Source of the DNA: Halococcus saccharolyticus DSM 5350
GTDB taxonomy: Archaea; Halobacteriota; Halobacteria; Halobacteriales; Halococcaceae
Reading direction: 5' to 3'
DNA: 64,000 nucleotides
Assembly (NCBI RefSeq): GCF_000336915.1
Contig: NZ_AOMD01000009.1
Span: forward strand, 30,003 to 94,002
Part shown: piece after piece, positions 1 through 12,209 of the stretch
Layout of the letters: every line of letters starts with the position of its first letter
Numbering within the stretch: the first letter of the stretch is position 1
Made by a program: the position numbers and the translations under genes
Notes under the pieces: model-generated
Seen by the model: the letters and a program-made list of their open reading frames with translations, nothing else
The model's database searches: none
What the model was told of the DNA's origin: nothing

Positions 1-58
1 CGAAGAGGATCGGCTCGGTCTGCTCGAACAGCTCGAAGTCGTCGATCCGCCCGCACAT
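1..58 (-). CDS. N-terminal fragment of an unrecognised protein, cut by the window edge
   Basis: A minus-strand reading frame opens at the ATG at 58 and runs off the window; the visible protein begins MCGRIDDFELFEQ. Every one of its complete codons ends in G or C, as expected for a gene in this genome. The competing plus-strand frame (2-70, ending in TGA) has a clearly poorer third-position bias. Downstream of the chorismate mutase stop there are about 110 bases that could hold a promoter. No family is recognised from 19 residues, and orientation is a preference rather than a certainty. Confidence 0.4.
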   Translation of the reverse strand, partial: MCGRIDDFELFEQTEPILF

Positions 59-170
59 CTGCGGATCTGACTTCTCACTCGCGGTCTCTCCGTGAGGGTC
101 GAGTTCGCGCTCGACCGAAGGGAATGACGCTACGTTCGCCGATTGCTGCTGTGACGGACGGCGGTCGGCG

Positions 171-437
171 TCATCGGTTGTCGCGCTGCTCGACCTTGTT
201 GAGTTCGATCAGCAGCCGGAAAGTCGCCTTCACGAGGTTGTCGTCGACGCCGAAGCGTTGGGCGTTCTCGCCGGCGCGTTCCATCACGCGTTCCTCCTGT
301 CGCTCGTCGGTCGTCGGAAGGTCGCGCTCGCGCTTGACATCGGCGACCGTCTCGGCGACGTACGTGCGTCGCGCAATGAGTTCGACCAGTTCCTGGTCGA
401 TGGACTCGATCTCCGCCCGCAGCTCGTCGAGGCTCAT
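171..437 (-). CDS. aroQ: Chorismate mutase (AroQ class)
   Basis: This 88-residue all-helical protein converts chorismate to prephenate, the first step towards phenylalanine and tyrosine. It begins MSLDELRAEIESID and carries the class pattern ID-x3-VELIARR near residues 15-24, with LIELNKVEQR at the C-terminus. The start at 437 is chosen because its ATG overlaps the stop of the shikimate kinase gene as ATGA; in-frame starts at 446 and 476 would add 3 or 13 residues. The tight overlap implies one transcript and translational coupling with the kinase, placing two shikimate/aromatic pathway steps together. The length is normal for a stand-alone AroQ domain. Confidence 0.92.
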   Translation of the reverse strand: MSLDELRAEIESIDQELVELIARRTYVAETVADVKRERDLPTTDERQEERVMERAGENAQRFGVDDNLVKATFRLLIELNKVEQRDNR

Positions 438-1324
438 CCCGTCCATGCACCGTCGGTCCGGGTCGTCGTCAGCCATGTATGTCCCTCGTACTCGTCCCAC
501 GCCTCTTGTACCTTCTCGACTCCGGATCGGTCGCCGACCGCGACGTAGCTCGGGCCGGTCCCGGAGAGCGAAACCCCTTCGACGCTCCCGAGTGCAGTGA
601 TCGCCGGCTCGGTCGGGAAGTCGAGCGCCGCACAGAACGCGAGACCGTTCACGGTCATCGCCCGCTCGTACTCGCCGGCGAGCGCGAGATCGGTCGCCAC
701 CCTCACGACTGGTGCGACCCGCTCGCACCGCGCGGTATCGGCGTCGGCACTGAACGCGCGCTCGTCGGGCGTCCACACCGCAACGTCCCACGCGATCGTC
801 TCGCGCGCGAGGAGTTCGTCGCTCGTGTTGTCCGTGACGGTGACACCACCGAGCATGCTCGCGCTCGCGTCGTCGAACGCACCCGTCACAGTGACGCCAG
901 CCTCGCGGGCGGCGCGTACGCCGAGCCTGGCGGCCCTCTCGCGCGATACTGCCACCGTGCTGCCGTCCGGTGTGTGTCCTTCGCCGTCGTCGATCGCCAC
1001 GCCGAGCGCGTCGAGCGTCGCCAACACGGTGGCGTTCGCCGCAGCACTCGAACTCTTCAAGCCGGCAGCCATCGGCACCTCGCTTTCGGTGTGGACGTGC
1101 CCCCCCTCACCGTCACCGTACTCCGCGATAACGAGTTCGACGCACCGCTCGATCAGCCGGGTGTCGGCGTCCGGTGCGCCGTCGATCTCACCGGTGACAC
1201 CCCCTTCGTCGTGGAGTTCGACCGTCGCGGCTGTCTCGCGATCGATGGCGAACGCCGCGCCGCAACCGGTGGCGAGCGCGTTCACGATCGTGCCCGCAGC
1301 CGGCGCGCTCGCACGTCCGTGCAT
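434..1324 (-). CDS. aroK: Archaeal shikimate kinase (GHMP superfamily)
   Basis: The 296-residue protein phosphorylates shikimate with ATP in the pathway to chorismate. Archaea use a GHMP-type kinase unrelated to bacterial AroK, and this one shows the GHMP glycine/serine-rich phosphate loop PMAAGLKSSSAAANA at about residues 84-98. The N-terminus is rich in small residues (GRASAPAAGTIVNALATG), typical of the first GHMP strand and loop. It is the first gene of a two-gene unit with chorismate mutase, whose start overlaps its stop. It faces away from the DUF5796 gene at 1411, leaving a shared promoter region of about 86 bases. Confidence 0.93.
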   Translation of the reverse strand: MHGRASAPAAGTIVNALATGCGAAFAIDRETAATVELHDEGGVTGEIDGAPDADTRLIERCVELVIAEYGDGEGGHVHTESEVPMAAGLKSSSAAANATVLATLDALGVAIDDGEGHTPDGSTVAVSRERAARLGVRAAREAGVTVTGAFDDASASMLGGVTVTDNTSDELLARETIAWDVAVWTPDERAFSADADTARCERVAPVVRVATDLALAGEYERAMTVNGLAFCAALDFPTEPAITALGSVEGVSLSGTGPSYVAVGDRSGVEKVQEAWDEYEGHTWLTTTRTDGAWTG

Positions 1325-1410
1325 GTGGAAGGCTCCCGGACAGTCGCACTTACCGCTGCCGGTCGGCGTTCGAGCACGTCGCTTTTGCTGGTGGCGTCGC
1401 TACTGTCCGC

Positions 1411-1839
1411 ATGAGCCAGCGCAGCGAGTTCTCGCCGGATACCCTTCCAGTGGATCTCACCGATGCTGGGATCGTGGTGGAGTACACCGATGGCCGCGAG
1501 GTGTTCTACGGCGGCGTTCCCGAGACGGTCACCGGCGAGCTCACGACCGCACCGGGCAAGGAGGTCCACGTCCTCGTCACCGATCCCACCGAAACCGAAG
1601 GTGTACTGGTCTACGTCAACGACCGGACGACCGCCGACTCGATCATCGCGGACACGGGCGTGGGACGCGTCCTGCTGGATCAGGACGAGGAGACCACGCT
1701 GTTCCCGGGCGTGAGCGTCCACGAGACGGGCTATCGAACGATCGTCGACGCCGACCCCGAGACCGCCCGTGGCCGAGTGTTCGTCTTCGAGGAAGACGAC
1801 ATGGGCGAACGATCCTTCGAGATCGTCGAGAGCGAGTGA
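1411..1839 (+). CDS. DUF5796 family protein
   Basis: A 142-residue acidic, soluble protein with no membrane segment or known catalytic motif. The recognisable block VVEYTDGREVFYGGVP followed by HVLVTDPTETEGVLVYVNDR is the conserved core of a haloarchaeal family I know as DUF5796. The predicted structure is mostly beta strands. It is transcribed divergently from the shikimate kinase gene, and the short spacing hints at housekeeping rather than accessory status. The function is unknown. Confidence 0.75.
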   Translation: MSQRSEFSPDTLPVDLTDAGIVVEYTDGREVFYGGVPETVTGELTTAPGKEVHVLVTDPTETEGVLVYVNDRTTADSIIADTGVGRVLLDQDEETTLFPGVSVHETGYRTIVDADPETARGRVFVFEEDDMGERSFEIVESE

Positions 1840-1910
1840 CCCGTCGAACGGCTTCGAGAGCCGTGTGTTCGCGTCATACAGATTCGAGGGTATGTATTTA
1901 CCCGAAAGAC

Positions 1911-1926
1911 GTTGTTCTCGAACAAC
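1911..1926. promoter_or_regulatory. Inverted repeat upstream of the hemoglobin gene
   Basis: Two 7-base arms, GTTGTTC and GAACAAC, are separated by TC. The element lies in the 255-base AT-rich gap between the DUF5796 gene and the truncated hemoglobin gene, about 170 bases before the latter. It could be an operator or part of a terminator for the upstream gene; the sequence does not decide. Confidence 0.35.
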
Positions 1927-2065
1927 TTCGGTTCCGATGACGTTCGACCGGACCGATCTATTATGGCTCCGGCAGTCGTTACTGGCGGAAGTCTGCCGAT
2001 CACACCGTGCATTGATAGATAAACACAACCACGGTAATGCGTCGGCGGAGCAAACCCGCAGAATA

Positions 2066-2075
2066 ATTATTATAT
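2066..2075 (+). promoter_or_regulatory. TATA box of the truncated hemoglobin gene
   Basis: The run TTATTATATA ends 20 bases before the GTG at 2095. This matches the archaeal distance between TATA box and transcription start for a leaderless mRNA, and no Shine-Dalgarno sequence is present, so it supports that start codon. Confidence 0.7.
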
Positions 2076-2094
2076 ACCGGCGCGAATCAGGGCC

Positions 2095-2577
2095 GTGTCC
2101 GAACCAGAGACTACGGAGATCGAACCGGGGGCGTCGGAGACCGACGGCGGAGAATCGTTGTACGAGCGCCTCGGGGGTGCGTACGGCATTGCTGGAGCGG
2201 TAGACGATCTGGTCGATCGACTGTACGAGAACGACGCCGCCAACCAGAACCCCGCGGTGCAGGAGTTCCACGAGGAGGGCGGGAAGGCGGGCTTCAAGTA
2301 CCTCGTGACGGCGTGGTCCATCGAGGCAACCGGCGGCCCGGAGATCTATCCGGGCCGCGACATGGACGAAGCACACGCCGATCTCGATGTCAGCGAACAC
2401 GACTTCGATATCGTCGCCACGTCGATTCGACAGAGCCTCCATCAGGTGGGCGTGCCTGAAGAGGAAGAAGCGGAGTTCATGGAGATCATCGAGAGCTACC
2501 GGGACATGGTGGTCGCCGACCGCGACTACGACGAGGACGAAATCCCGGACTTCGTCGAGAGTCCGACTTCCTACTAG
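2095..2577 (+). CDS. Truncated hemoglobin (group I-like)
   Basis: The 160-residue protein is a 2-on-2 globin expected to bind heme and O2 or NO in the cytoplasm. After an acidic N-terminal tail of about 20 residues comes SLYERLGGAYGI (helix A/B region), then the family motif GGP-x2-Y-x-GRDM-x2-AHADL, where His94 is the likely proximal heme ligand, and finally a helix ending in HQVGVP. The C-terminal 40 residues form an acidic extension beyond the minimal fold. The start is a GTG placed correctly behind a TATA box. Detoxification of nitric oxide or oxygen sensing are family roles; neither is shown here. Confidence 0.88.
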   Translation: MSEPETTEIEPGASETDGGESLYERLGGAYGIAGAVDDLVDRLYENDAANQNPAVQEFHEEGGKAGFKYLVTAWSIEATGGPEIYPGRDMDEAHADLDVSEHDFDIVATSIRQSLHQVGVPEEEEAEFMEIIESYRDMVVADRDYDEDEIPDFVESPTSY

Positions 2578-2678
2578 CGACGACCGGTGGTATCGAGCAC
2601 ATCGTTGCACGATCGGACGTCCAGCAGAACGCCGAGGAGTAGCGGACCGATCGGAGGAAGGAGAGGCCGTCGGGCGGT

Positions 2679-3041
2679 TCAGATTCCGGGGACGCCGAGC
2701 GCGTCCGGCGTGACGAACCCGACCGTCGCGAGCACGTACGCTACGATGAAGACCACGACCCATGCGACGAGACCGATCCCGGCCGCGGCGACCCAGCCGC
2801 CGGGATAGCGCCAGTTGATGACGCCGATCCAGATAACGAGCATCAGCAACGGCCCGAGAAGCGGGATCCAGCCGACGAAGAAACTCACCAAACCCCACAC
2901 TAGCGCGCCGATCAGAGCCGTGATGGCGGCGTTGACGTAGCCGACGTCACGGTCGGCGACGAGTCGAACCCCGGCGTAAATTCCTACTGTCCCGAGGATC
3001 AGACTGAGGAGAAAGAAGATGACGCTGTCGAGGACCGCCAT
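2679..3041 (-). CDS. Small four-helix membrane protein
   Basis: The 120-residue protein is almost entirely hydrophobic, with about four membrane segments (residues roughly 5-25, 35-58, 62-78 and 83-108) joined by short loops such as ADRDVGY and NWRYPGG. No signal peptide or functional motif is recognised. Its start codon overlaps the last base of the amphi-Trp gene, so the two are probably one transcript and translationally linked. The function is unknown. Confidence 0.75.
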   Translation of the reverse strand: MAVLDSVIFFLLSLILGTVGIYAGVRLVADRDVGYVNAAITALIGALVWGLVSFFVGWIPLLGPLLMLVIWIGVINWRYPGGWVAAAGIGLVAWVVVFIVAYVLATVGFVTPDALGVPGI

Positions 3042-3280
3042 CAGTCCGGCCTCCAGTCCATCGTGATCGTCACCGACTCACGACGGCCACGAAGGATCGA
3101 GGAACTCTCCCGTGCCCCGACCTCGAAGCCGATGACCGAGGGCGGACGAAGCGAGATCGTCTTGTTGCCGATATCGACGTCGAAATCCTCGCCCGATTCG
3201 AGATCGTCCGCGATCTCGCGGAGGCGGTCGGCGGCCTCGGTCCGGTCGAGTTCGTCCTCGTCGATGTTCTTTTCCGCCAT
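3041..3280 (-). CDS. Amphi-Trp domain protein
   Basis: A 79-residue acidic protein with an N-terminal helix (DRTEAADRLREIADDLESG) followed by short strands and the terminal VTITMDWRPD block. The helix-plus-sheet arrangement ending in an aromatic strand is that of the amphi-Trp domain, a small haloarchaeal family of unknown biochemical role. It is the promoter-proximal gene of a two-gene unit with the membrane protein that follows, with a one-base overlap. Confidence 0.8.
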   Translation of the reverse strand: MAEKNIDEDELDRTEAADRLREIADDLESGEDFDVDIGNKTISLRPPSVIGFEVGARESSSILRGRRESVTITMDWRPD

Positions 3281-3406
3281 ACTCCCGACTACGCGACGAT
3301 TCGGATTAAGTATTACGCCGATTAATAGTGGTAATCGAATATCGCTCCCGACACGACCTAACGACGACGCGATCGGCCGAACAGGCGGGATTCAGGAATC
3401 CGGCCG

Positions 3407-7071
<3,665 letters not shown>

Positions 7072-7178
7072 TTCACATTAAGATGAGTTAGTTTAAGTGG
7101 GTATTGGTCGGGAGTCAGACAGCAGGAACAGCGGAACCGGCGGCTGTGGCCTTCCACGACACAGTTTACGCGATTCCT

Positions 7179-7198
7179 CCCACCCCTAAAGGGAAGGG
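7179..7198 (-). repeat. Imperfect hairpin, probable transposon left end
   Basis: CCCACCCCT and AGGGAAGGG flank AA and pair at seven of nine positions. It lies about 110 bases upstream of tnpB and 40 bases from the neighbouring gene's stop, a fitting place for the left-end hairpin of an IS200/IS605 element. The exact boundary cannot be set without an empty site. Confidence 0.45.
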
Positions 7199-7235
7199 CA
7201 TCCTCGCCGTATTTGTGTGAGGTCGGCTCGCTCTC

Positions 7236-7523
7236 TCAGTCGGCCACCCGACCGCTCGTACCGCCCGCGCCGCCCGCTTCGCCAGTTTCGTCGGTCTCGC
7301 CGCCGGACGATTCCCGGACGAGCCGCGCCCCGATCCGTGCCAGCACGTACGTCCCACCCACGAACGCGGCGATGCCCGCCGCGAGCACCGGATAGGTGAT
7401 CGCCCACAGCAGTACCGGGATGAGCAGCGCCACCCCGCTCACGACCGCCAGCTCGTCCCATCCGATCGGTCTGTCCAGCCGCGGTTCCCCGGTCCGCCCG
7501 TGCCGAGTCGTTTGTCGCCTCAT
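7236..7523 (-). CDS. Small membrane protein
   Basis: A 95-residue protein with a basic N-terminus (MRRQTTRHGR), two hydrophobic segments (about residues 24-39 and 42-57, DELAVVSGVALLIPVLLWA then PVLAAGIAAFVGG) and a Gly/Thr/Glu-rich tail. The ATG at 7523 is preferred to the in-frame start at 7571 because a TATA-like ACTTATT lies about 27 bases above it. No family is recognised. It lies just upstream of the TnpB transposon, whose left end must fall in the 160 bases after its stop. Confidence 0.6.
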   Translation of the reverse strand: MRRQTTRHGRTGEPRLDRPIGWDELAVVSGVALLIPVLLWAITYPVLAAGIAAFVGGTYVLARIGARLVRESSGGETDETGEAGGAGGTSGRVAD

Positions 7524-7654
7524 ACAGGTAGAGACACGGTCCCTACCCCAATAAGTGTAATCTGAAGACAATTTCTGTAACGAGTGTTACTGAACTCGAT
7601 TTCAGTAGATAGCGGGGTCGAGCACACCGCGAAGCGGCAAAACGATCGTGACAA

Positions 7655-8536
7655 TTACGCGTCGGTGCGCCGGGTGTCGACGAGCGCCAGGTCCTCGTCG
7701 AGGGTCGCGCGGAGTCGTTCGTCGCCGAGTGCGACGTCGATTTCGAGCTTCCACGGATCGGTCGAGCGCACGGTGGTGTGATCGTCGCTCACACACCAGT
7801 CGAGTCGCCAGTACGGCGTCGCCCCGAGGTCGATCCCGTGATCCCGGTAGAACGCCACCACGGGGGAGCGATCGAGCAGACTCAGCCCGATCGCCGAGCA
7901 GAGGCTGTGATCGCACTGCTCGCAGACGTGATCCGCCCGGAGTCCGACCCCGAGACAGCACTCGCCCTCCTTCGAGATTTCGGTACGCATCCGGCCGCTG
8001 CACTCGGGACAGACGCCGTCCTTCGCGAGACAGTGGAGGTGGCGCACCCGCTGGTCGAACGCGTCGAGTACTTCGGGGTTGGTGCGGTCGTGGAGCCCGC
8101 CAGGCGGGAAGGAGTACTCGCCGTGGGCGCGGCCACACTCGGGGCAGTCGAGCGCCAGCATCTCGTCGGTATAGCTCGCGACGAGCGGTTCGCCACACCT
8201 GGTGCAGCCGTCGTCGATCGCGAACGGTTCGAGCCGCGGATGCTCGTTGAACGAGCCCGCGAGCACCGCCCGGACGACCTTCGCACCGGCGTTCCGAAGT
8301 TCGTAGCCCTCGTCGGTCTTCCGGACGTACTGGTCGGTGAGCTTCCCGAGGTGGTAGTTGAACTGTGCGCTGTCGCGCATCCCAACCGCGTCGTTGAGTG
8401 TCGAAAACCGCACGGGTTCCTCGTCGGCGCGCCAGAGCGCTTCGAGGATGCTCAGCCGGGTCTCGTTCCCGATGAGCGCGAACGCGTCGGCCGGCGCGAC
8501 GCACTCGACACACTCCTGGATGTCCGGCTTGCTCAT
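7655..8536 (-). CDS. ArsR-type winged-helix regulator with zinc-ribbon C-terminal region
   Basis: The 293-residue protein starts with a winged helix (AFALIGNETRLSILEALWR... FNYHLGKLTDQYV..., residues about 18-95) of the ArsR/TrmB-like class common in haloarchaea. The rest is a long region with four Cys pairs (CTRC, CPEC, CPEC, CEQC) that likely bind zinc and form a ligand or dimerisation module. The start at 8536 fits MSKPDIQECVECV; the longer open frame above it is antisense to the next gene's end. It is a cytoplasmic transcription regulator; targets cannot be read from the sequence. Confidence 0.8.
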   Translation of the reverse strand: MSKPDIQECVECVAPADAFALIGNETRLSILEALWRADEEPVRFSTLNDAVGMRDSAQFNYHLGKLTDQYVRKTDEGYELRNAGAKVVRAVLAGSFNEHPRLEPFAIDDGCTRCGEPLVASYTDEMLALDCPECGRAHGEYSFPPGGLHDRTNPEVLDAFDQRVRHLHCLAKDGVCPECSGRMRTEISKEGECCLGVGLRADHVCEQCDHSLCSAIGLSLLDRSPVVAFYRDHGIDLGATPYWRLDWCVSDDHTTVRSTDPWKLEIDVALGDERLRATLDEDLALVDTRRTDA

Positions 8537-8634
8537 ACGCGGACTACTGGCAGGGAGGGTAAAAGCTTTCTCTGGGAGTCGGTCGGCAGCGACGAGATCC
8601 TGTCGTCGACGGTCGGTATCGCGCCAGCCTGACG

Positions 8635-10047
8635 TCACCGACCGCGCTCCAGCCGGTGGCGGACGTTCCCGAGTGAACCCGCGAGTCGTCGCTGGATGCG
8701 CCGACGCTGATACACTCCTTCGCCGACACCCCAGACCAACAGGACGCCCAGCGAGACCACCACGATCGAGAACGCCCAGATCGGCATCCACGTCGGCTTG
8801 AACCACGGCGAAACCCGTCGCCAGCTCTCGGCGAGACCCGTGACTCCGGCCGGCAGTGGCGTTTTCGCGACCACACCCTTGACCACACTCGGAATCGTCG
8901 GCGCGCCGGAGACGCCCGTCTCGCTCCCGCCGTAGAGCGTGACGTTCCCCGAGGCGTTCTGATCGGTGATGGTCGGTCCGCCTGGCTCGTCGCCGTGAGC
9001 GATCCGCTCGGCGTCGTAGGTGGCCCACGGTGCGTCCATCTCCCAGACCACCTCGCCGGCCGGCGTAACCTCGATCACCCGGTGGTTCATCGAGTCCACC
9101 ACGAGCGTGTTGCCATTGGGAAGGCGATCGGCGTCACGGGGCCAGTTCAGATCGCCGGTCAGCGTCCAGGTGCGTTTCCACTCGCCCTCGCCCGGCGGCC
9201 CGCCGACGCGGGCGTACTCCACGATCCGGTCGTTTTCGGAATCGGCCACGAGGATCGTCGGCGTCCCGTTCTCGCTTTCGAAGTAGGTCGGGTTGTGCTG
9301 TTCGTACAGCGTGTCGTGGTCGTCGTCCGCACCGAGGCGCAGTTCGATATCTTTCGTCGAACGGTTGATCGAGATCACCTGATCCATGTTGCGCACCGAG
9401 ACGAGGAACTCGCCGTCACGGACCGCATCGACGTCGTTGACGTGGGTCCAGTCCTCGGTTCGGACTCCCTTGTCCGCGTCGGCAGGGTAGTGGTTCTTGA
9501 ACAGCCACTTCCACGTGACTTCGTCGGCAGTGCGGTTGTAGACGAACACCCGATCCCGGCTCGGGCGATTCTCGTCGTAGTTGATACCCGCGACGAGGAG
9601 TTCGTCGCCGTTGATGAGATCGACGTCGTGGATGTCGACGAGATCGAACCGCTCGGTCCAGACCCGTTTCTGAGTACGAGGATCGTACTCGTAGACCACC
9701 GTGTTGCCCTGGACCGGGTTCACGACCAGCAGGTTGCCGTTCGGCAGCGGGTCGACGTCGTAAAACCAGTTATCGACCCCGTCCGGCCCGTCGTGTGTCC
9801 ACTCAACGGCACCCGATTCGTTAACCGAGACGAGCCGGGCCGGGCGGCCGGGCAGCGAGACGTTGCGTGCGTTCCAGCCCTGGCTGGCGACCACCGTATC
9901 GCCCTCCGGCGCGGATTCGGTGACGTCGGCTTCGAGCGTCGGCTCCTCGTACGAGAGCGTCAGCACGCCGCTGAACAGCAACAGCGAGACCACGATCGCC
10001 CCGAGTAGCCCCCGCACGAGCCACCGACGGGGCGGCAGATCGGCCAT
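8635..10047 (-). CDS. Arylsulfotransferase (ASST)-like membrane-anchored protein
   Basis: The 470-residue protein has an N-terminal membrane segment (residues about 12-32), a large extracellular domain and a C-terminal membrane segment near residues 415-438 followed by an Arg-rich tail. The middle is built of repeated blades such as DVDPLPNGNLLVV, DVDLINGDELLV, DVDAVRDGEFLVS and DADRLPNGNTLVVDSMNHRVIEV, the pattern of the arylsulfotransferase beta-propeller family. Bacterial relatives move sulfate between phenols using an active-site His; several His lie at blade ends here (DIHDVD, THVNDVD, EQHNPTY), but which would be catalytic is not certain. A sensor or binding role is an alternative. Confidence 0.75.
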   Translation of the reverse strand: MADLPPRRWLVRGLLGAIVVSLLLFSGVLTLSYEEPTLEADVTESAPEGDTVVASQGWNARNVSLPGRPARLVSVNESGAVEWTHDGPDGVDNWFYDVDPLPNGNLLVVNPVQGNTVVYEYDPRTQKRVWTERFDLVDIHDVDLINGDELLVAGINYDENRPSRDRVFVYNRTADEVTWKWLFKNHYPADADKGVRTEDWTHVNDVDAVRDGEFLVSVRNMDQVISINRSTKDIELRLGADDDHDTLYEQHNPTYFESENGTPTILVADSENDRIVEYARVGGPPGEGEWKRTWTLTGDLNWPRDADRLPNGNTLVVDSMNHRVIEVTPAGEVVWEMDAPWATYDAERIAHGDEPGGPTITDQNASGNVTLYGGSETGVSGAPTIPSVVKGVVAKTPLPAGVTGLAESWRRVSPWFKPTWMPIWAFSIVVVSLGVLLVWGVGEGVYQRRRIQRRLAGSLGNVRHRLERGR

Positions 10048-10393
10048 ACCAGATCATGTCCGAATCGAACAATAACAGTTGCGAAACGGATGGGACAACG
10101 GCGAGAGCGCGATAGGGACCGCTACGTGGTGATTGGCTAGAACGTACACAAGAGCGGGCGTACAGCGCGATCGTTGACCCGTGAGCTGCTCCTTCAGAGC
10201 TGGCCATCGGTGTATCCCGTGACGCGCTGTTGAACGTATGCGCGAACGACGATGCGCACTATGCCCTCCACATGGTTGTGGGCAAGGAGGCGTACTGATT
10301 GTCATTACCCGTATGGTTGATTCGAGTCGCCCACGATTCTGTCGTGGTACAATCCGCGCGAGTCAAGTCATACGTCGGTGAGTGAGTAAAGAG
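10048..10393. other. Intergenic junction before the restriction-modification island
   Basis: About 346 bases without a supported gene. The first part keeps the high GC of the host; AT content rises towards 10393. Short open frames on both strands lack codon bias and starts. The TATA-like region around 10060-10080 could serve the arylsulfotransferase gene. No attachment site or direct repeat marking island insertion was recognised. Confidence 0.5.
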
Positions 10394-11290
10394 CTACACA
10401 ACGTCTGAAATACGCGAGAAGTCGATCGAATGTGTTGGAAGTTCGATACTTTCGTCGAACGCATTCCAGATGCGTTTGTTGATTCGTCCGTCGCTAAAGT
10501 TCAGATCATGCCACCAGATGTGTTTCAAGATACGGTCGTCTTCGATATCGTTGATGCCTGTGAGGACATCAAATAGGATTTCGACGAAGTGGATGTCGTC
10601 AAGTACAGGAAGTTGCGGATCAGGGTTGCCTGGCGTTGGGAAGTGCTTGGGGAATACGACTACATCAGGGATTACGCTCCCCTCGTTAGTGACGGCACCT
10701 GCTGGTGGGTCTCGAATAACCATATAGCTCGGGTCCTGCGATTGGTTGAACCCCCAGCGGACAGCTCTATTGATGACCTCGTTCAAACGTGAGGACGGTG
10801 ACTTTGTGTTTCGTGCATTTCTCTCGGACCATAGCATCAGCACGTCAGTGTTACTCGGAACTAATAGGTGGCCGATGGACTGGCCCTCACCACCCTTCAC
10901 GTCCATCGCGAAGGATTCACCAGTATCATCCAGCCTCCCTTTGAAGTCGATACGCTCACTCCCTCGCTGGTCAACGTACGTTAGTAGACCTTGCTCCTCT
11001 GCAGATTCAAGGAAAACGTCACGCACGACATCCTCGTTGTCTGCTCCGTGGCCCTGTCGATACATTCCTCCAAGGGAGAAGACGGCGTCCCGAAGTTCCC
11101 GTGAATAGTCTTGGGGAGTGATTGCCTCGTCATCAAACACTTCCGGGTGAGTGTCTCCGAGATTCTCTATCAATCGTTTCACCTCTTCCAACGTCTTCTT
11201 ACGGTCTGCAGTGCCCAAGTCTGTGAATCCGAGCGTATCTGTCCAGGGGTCTTTCTCTACCACATACTGATTCGGACACCGTCTCTGCAA
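10394..11290 (-). CDS. Putative restriction endonuclease (PD-(D/E)XK fold)
   Basis: The 298-residue protein is not recognised by name, but it has a PD-(D/E)XK-like core: Asp115 in ERIDFKGR, then FAMDVKGGEG with Asp130 and Lys132, preceded by the helix NEDVVRDVF with Glu86. The remainder has GLLTYVD, VVVFPK and DIHFVEILFDVL, consistent with an alpha/beta nuclease fold. Its neighbours are a DNA methyltransferase, a methyltransferase-like partner and a small HTH protein, so a restriction role is the simplest reading. The start is a TTG at 11290; GTG at 11263 is an alternative. A palindrome lies 29-42 bases above the TTG. Base composition is less GC-rich than in flanking genes. Confidence 0.65.
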   Translation of the reverse strand: MQRRCPNQYVVEKDPWTDTLGFTDLGTADRKKTLEEVKRLIENLGDTHPEVFDDEAITPQDYSRELRDAVFSLGGMYRQGHGADNEDVVRDVFLESAEEQGLLTYVDQRGSERIDFKGRLDDTGESFAMDVKGGEGQSIGHLLVPSNTDVLMLWSERNARNTKSPSSRLNEVINRAVRWGFNQSQDPSYMVIRDPPAGAVTNEGSVIPDVVVFPKHFPTPGNPDPQLPVLDDIHFVEILFDVLTGINDIEDDRILKHIWWHDLNFSDGRINKRIWNAFDESIELPTHSIDFSRISDVV

Positions 11291-11318
11291 ATAGAATAGA
11301 TCCGAGAATATCGATGCA

Positions 11319-11332
11319 TAGGTTTCTACCTA
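11319..11332. promoter_or_regulatory. Palindromic operator upstream of the nuclease gene
   Basis: TAGGT and ACCTA flank TTCT. With three more bases on each side the arms (GCATAGGT and ACCTACGC) match at seven of eight positions. An identical 14-base core occurs at 12948-12961 before the methyltransferase operon, inside a 19-base identical stretch starting ATGCATAGG. A further TAGGT half-site lies at 11343-11347. A TATA-like CGATATT lies between operator and start, so here the palindrome is upstream of the presumed promoter. Confidence 0.65.
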
Positions 11333-11423
11333 CGCAAACAGATAGGTCTTCAGTTCGGTGAACGAAACGAGACCGCACGGATGAGTGGATAGTGGGTTTA
11401 GCTGTCTGCTGGTTCGAAGTCCG

Positions 11424-12209
11424 CTAAAAGTCGGCCAGCGACTGTTGCTGAATGGGGGCGAGACGCTCTTCGATGACAGCTCTGAACTCTTCGTTCAGCT
11501 CGTACCCGATGCACGCCCGCTCAAGGTCAAGAGCTGAGCACGCAGTCGTGCCGCTTCCGAAGAACGGGTCGAGGACGGTGTCCCCTTCATCTGTTGAGAC
11601 CTGAACGATTCGGTTGCTGAGCGAGACAGGGAACGGTGCTTTGTGCAGGACGTTCGTGCCGACCGACCCCCGCTTCACTGGATGCCGCCAGAGATTGCCG
11701 AGCCGATGTCCGGTCTCCACCGCGGGGTCTTCAGTACCGTTTGAACCACGCTCCTCACGAAACTTGTGGCCCTTCGACTTAGAGAGGTAGACGACATACT
11801 CCTTCTTGTTCACGACGTTCCGGGCGGTCATCCCTGCGATGGCGGTCGGCTTGTACCAGGTGACCACGTCCTGAAGAACAAAGCCTACCTCTTCTGCTCG
11901 TTCAGCGATGTGATATGGGAGGAGTTGGAGGTCCCCCCGCTCCATCACGGTGTCAACGACAATCCACATCGTCCCGTCGTCGGCGAGTTTGTCGTAACAC
12001 TCGCTCCATACTGTCTGCATCCGGTCGTGATACTGATTGTATGACTCATCGTTCGTGCCTATCTGGTCCTCGTGACCGTAGTCCTTCAAGTTCCAGTAGG
12101 GGGGCGATGTAATCACAGACTGGATTGACCCGTCCTCAACGGCTTCCATATTCTCACTTGACCCCCAGTGTACGTCCAACTGGTCGAAGGTGTCGATGTC
12201 TGGCATCAA
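11424..12209 (-). CDS. DNA methyltransferase (beta class, N4-cytosine or N6-adenine)
   Basis: The 261-residue protein transfers a methyl group from S-adenosylmethionine to an exocyclic amino group of DNA. Catalytic motif IV, TSPPYW, is at residues 34-39 and the SAM-binding motif DPFFGSGTT at 214-222, the circularly permuted beta-class order. The SPPY variant is frequent in N4-cytosine enzymes. No separate target-recognition domain is obvious, though residues 145-195 may serve. Its ATG overlaps the stop of the preceding methyltransferase-like gene as ATGA, so both proteins are probably made together. It would protect host DNA from the neighbouring nuclease. Confidence 0.88.
   Translation of the reverse strand: MMPDIDTFDQLDVHWGSSENMEAVEDGSIQSVITSPPYWNLKDYGHEDQIGTNDESYNQYHDRMQTVWSECYDKLADDGTMWIVVDTVMERGDLQLLPYHIAERAEEVGFVLQDVVTWYKPTAIAGMTARNVVNKKEYVVYLSKSKGHKFREERGSNGTEDPAVETGHRLGNLWRHPVKRGSVGTNVLHKAPFPVSLSNRIVQVSTDEGDTVLDPFFGSGTTACSALDLERACIGYELNEEFRAVIEERLAPIQQQSLADF

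Noticed and set aside
1282..2898. A 538-codon minus-strand open frame across the DUF5796 and hemoglobin genes
   Set aside because: It is antisense to two well-supported genes, spans their AT-rich promoter gap, and its composition is not that of a haloarchaeal protein.
10054..10305. An 83-codon minus-strand frame in the island junction
   Set aside because: No codon bias, no family, Cys/His/Pro-rich random look.
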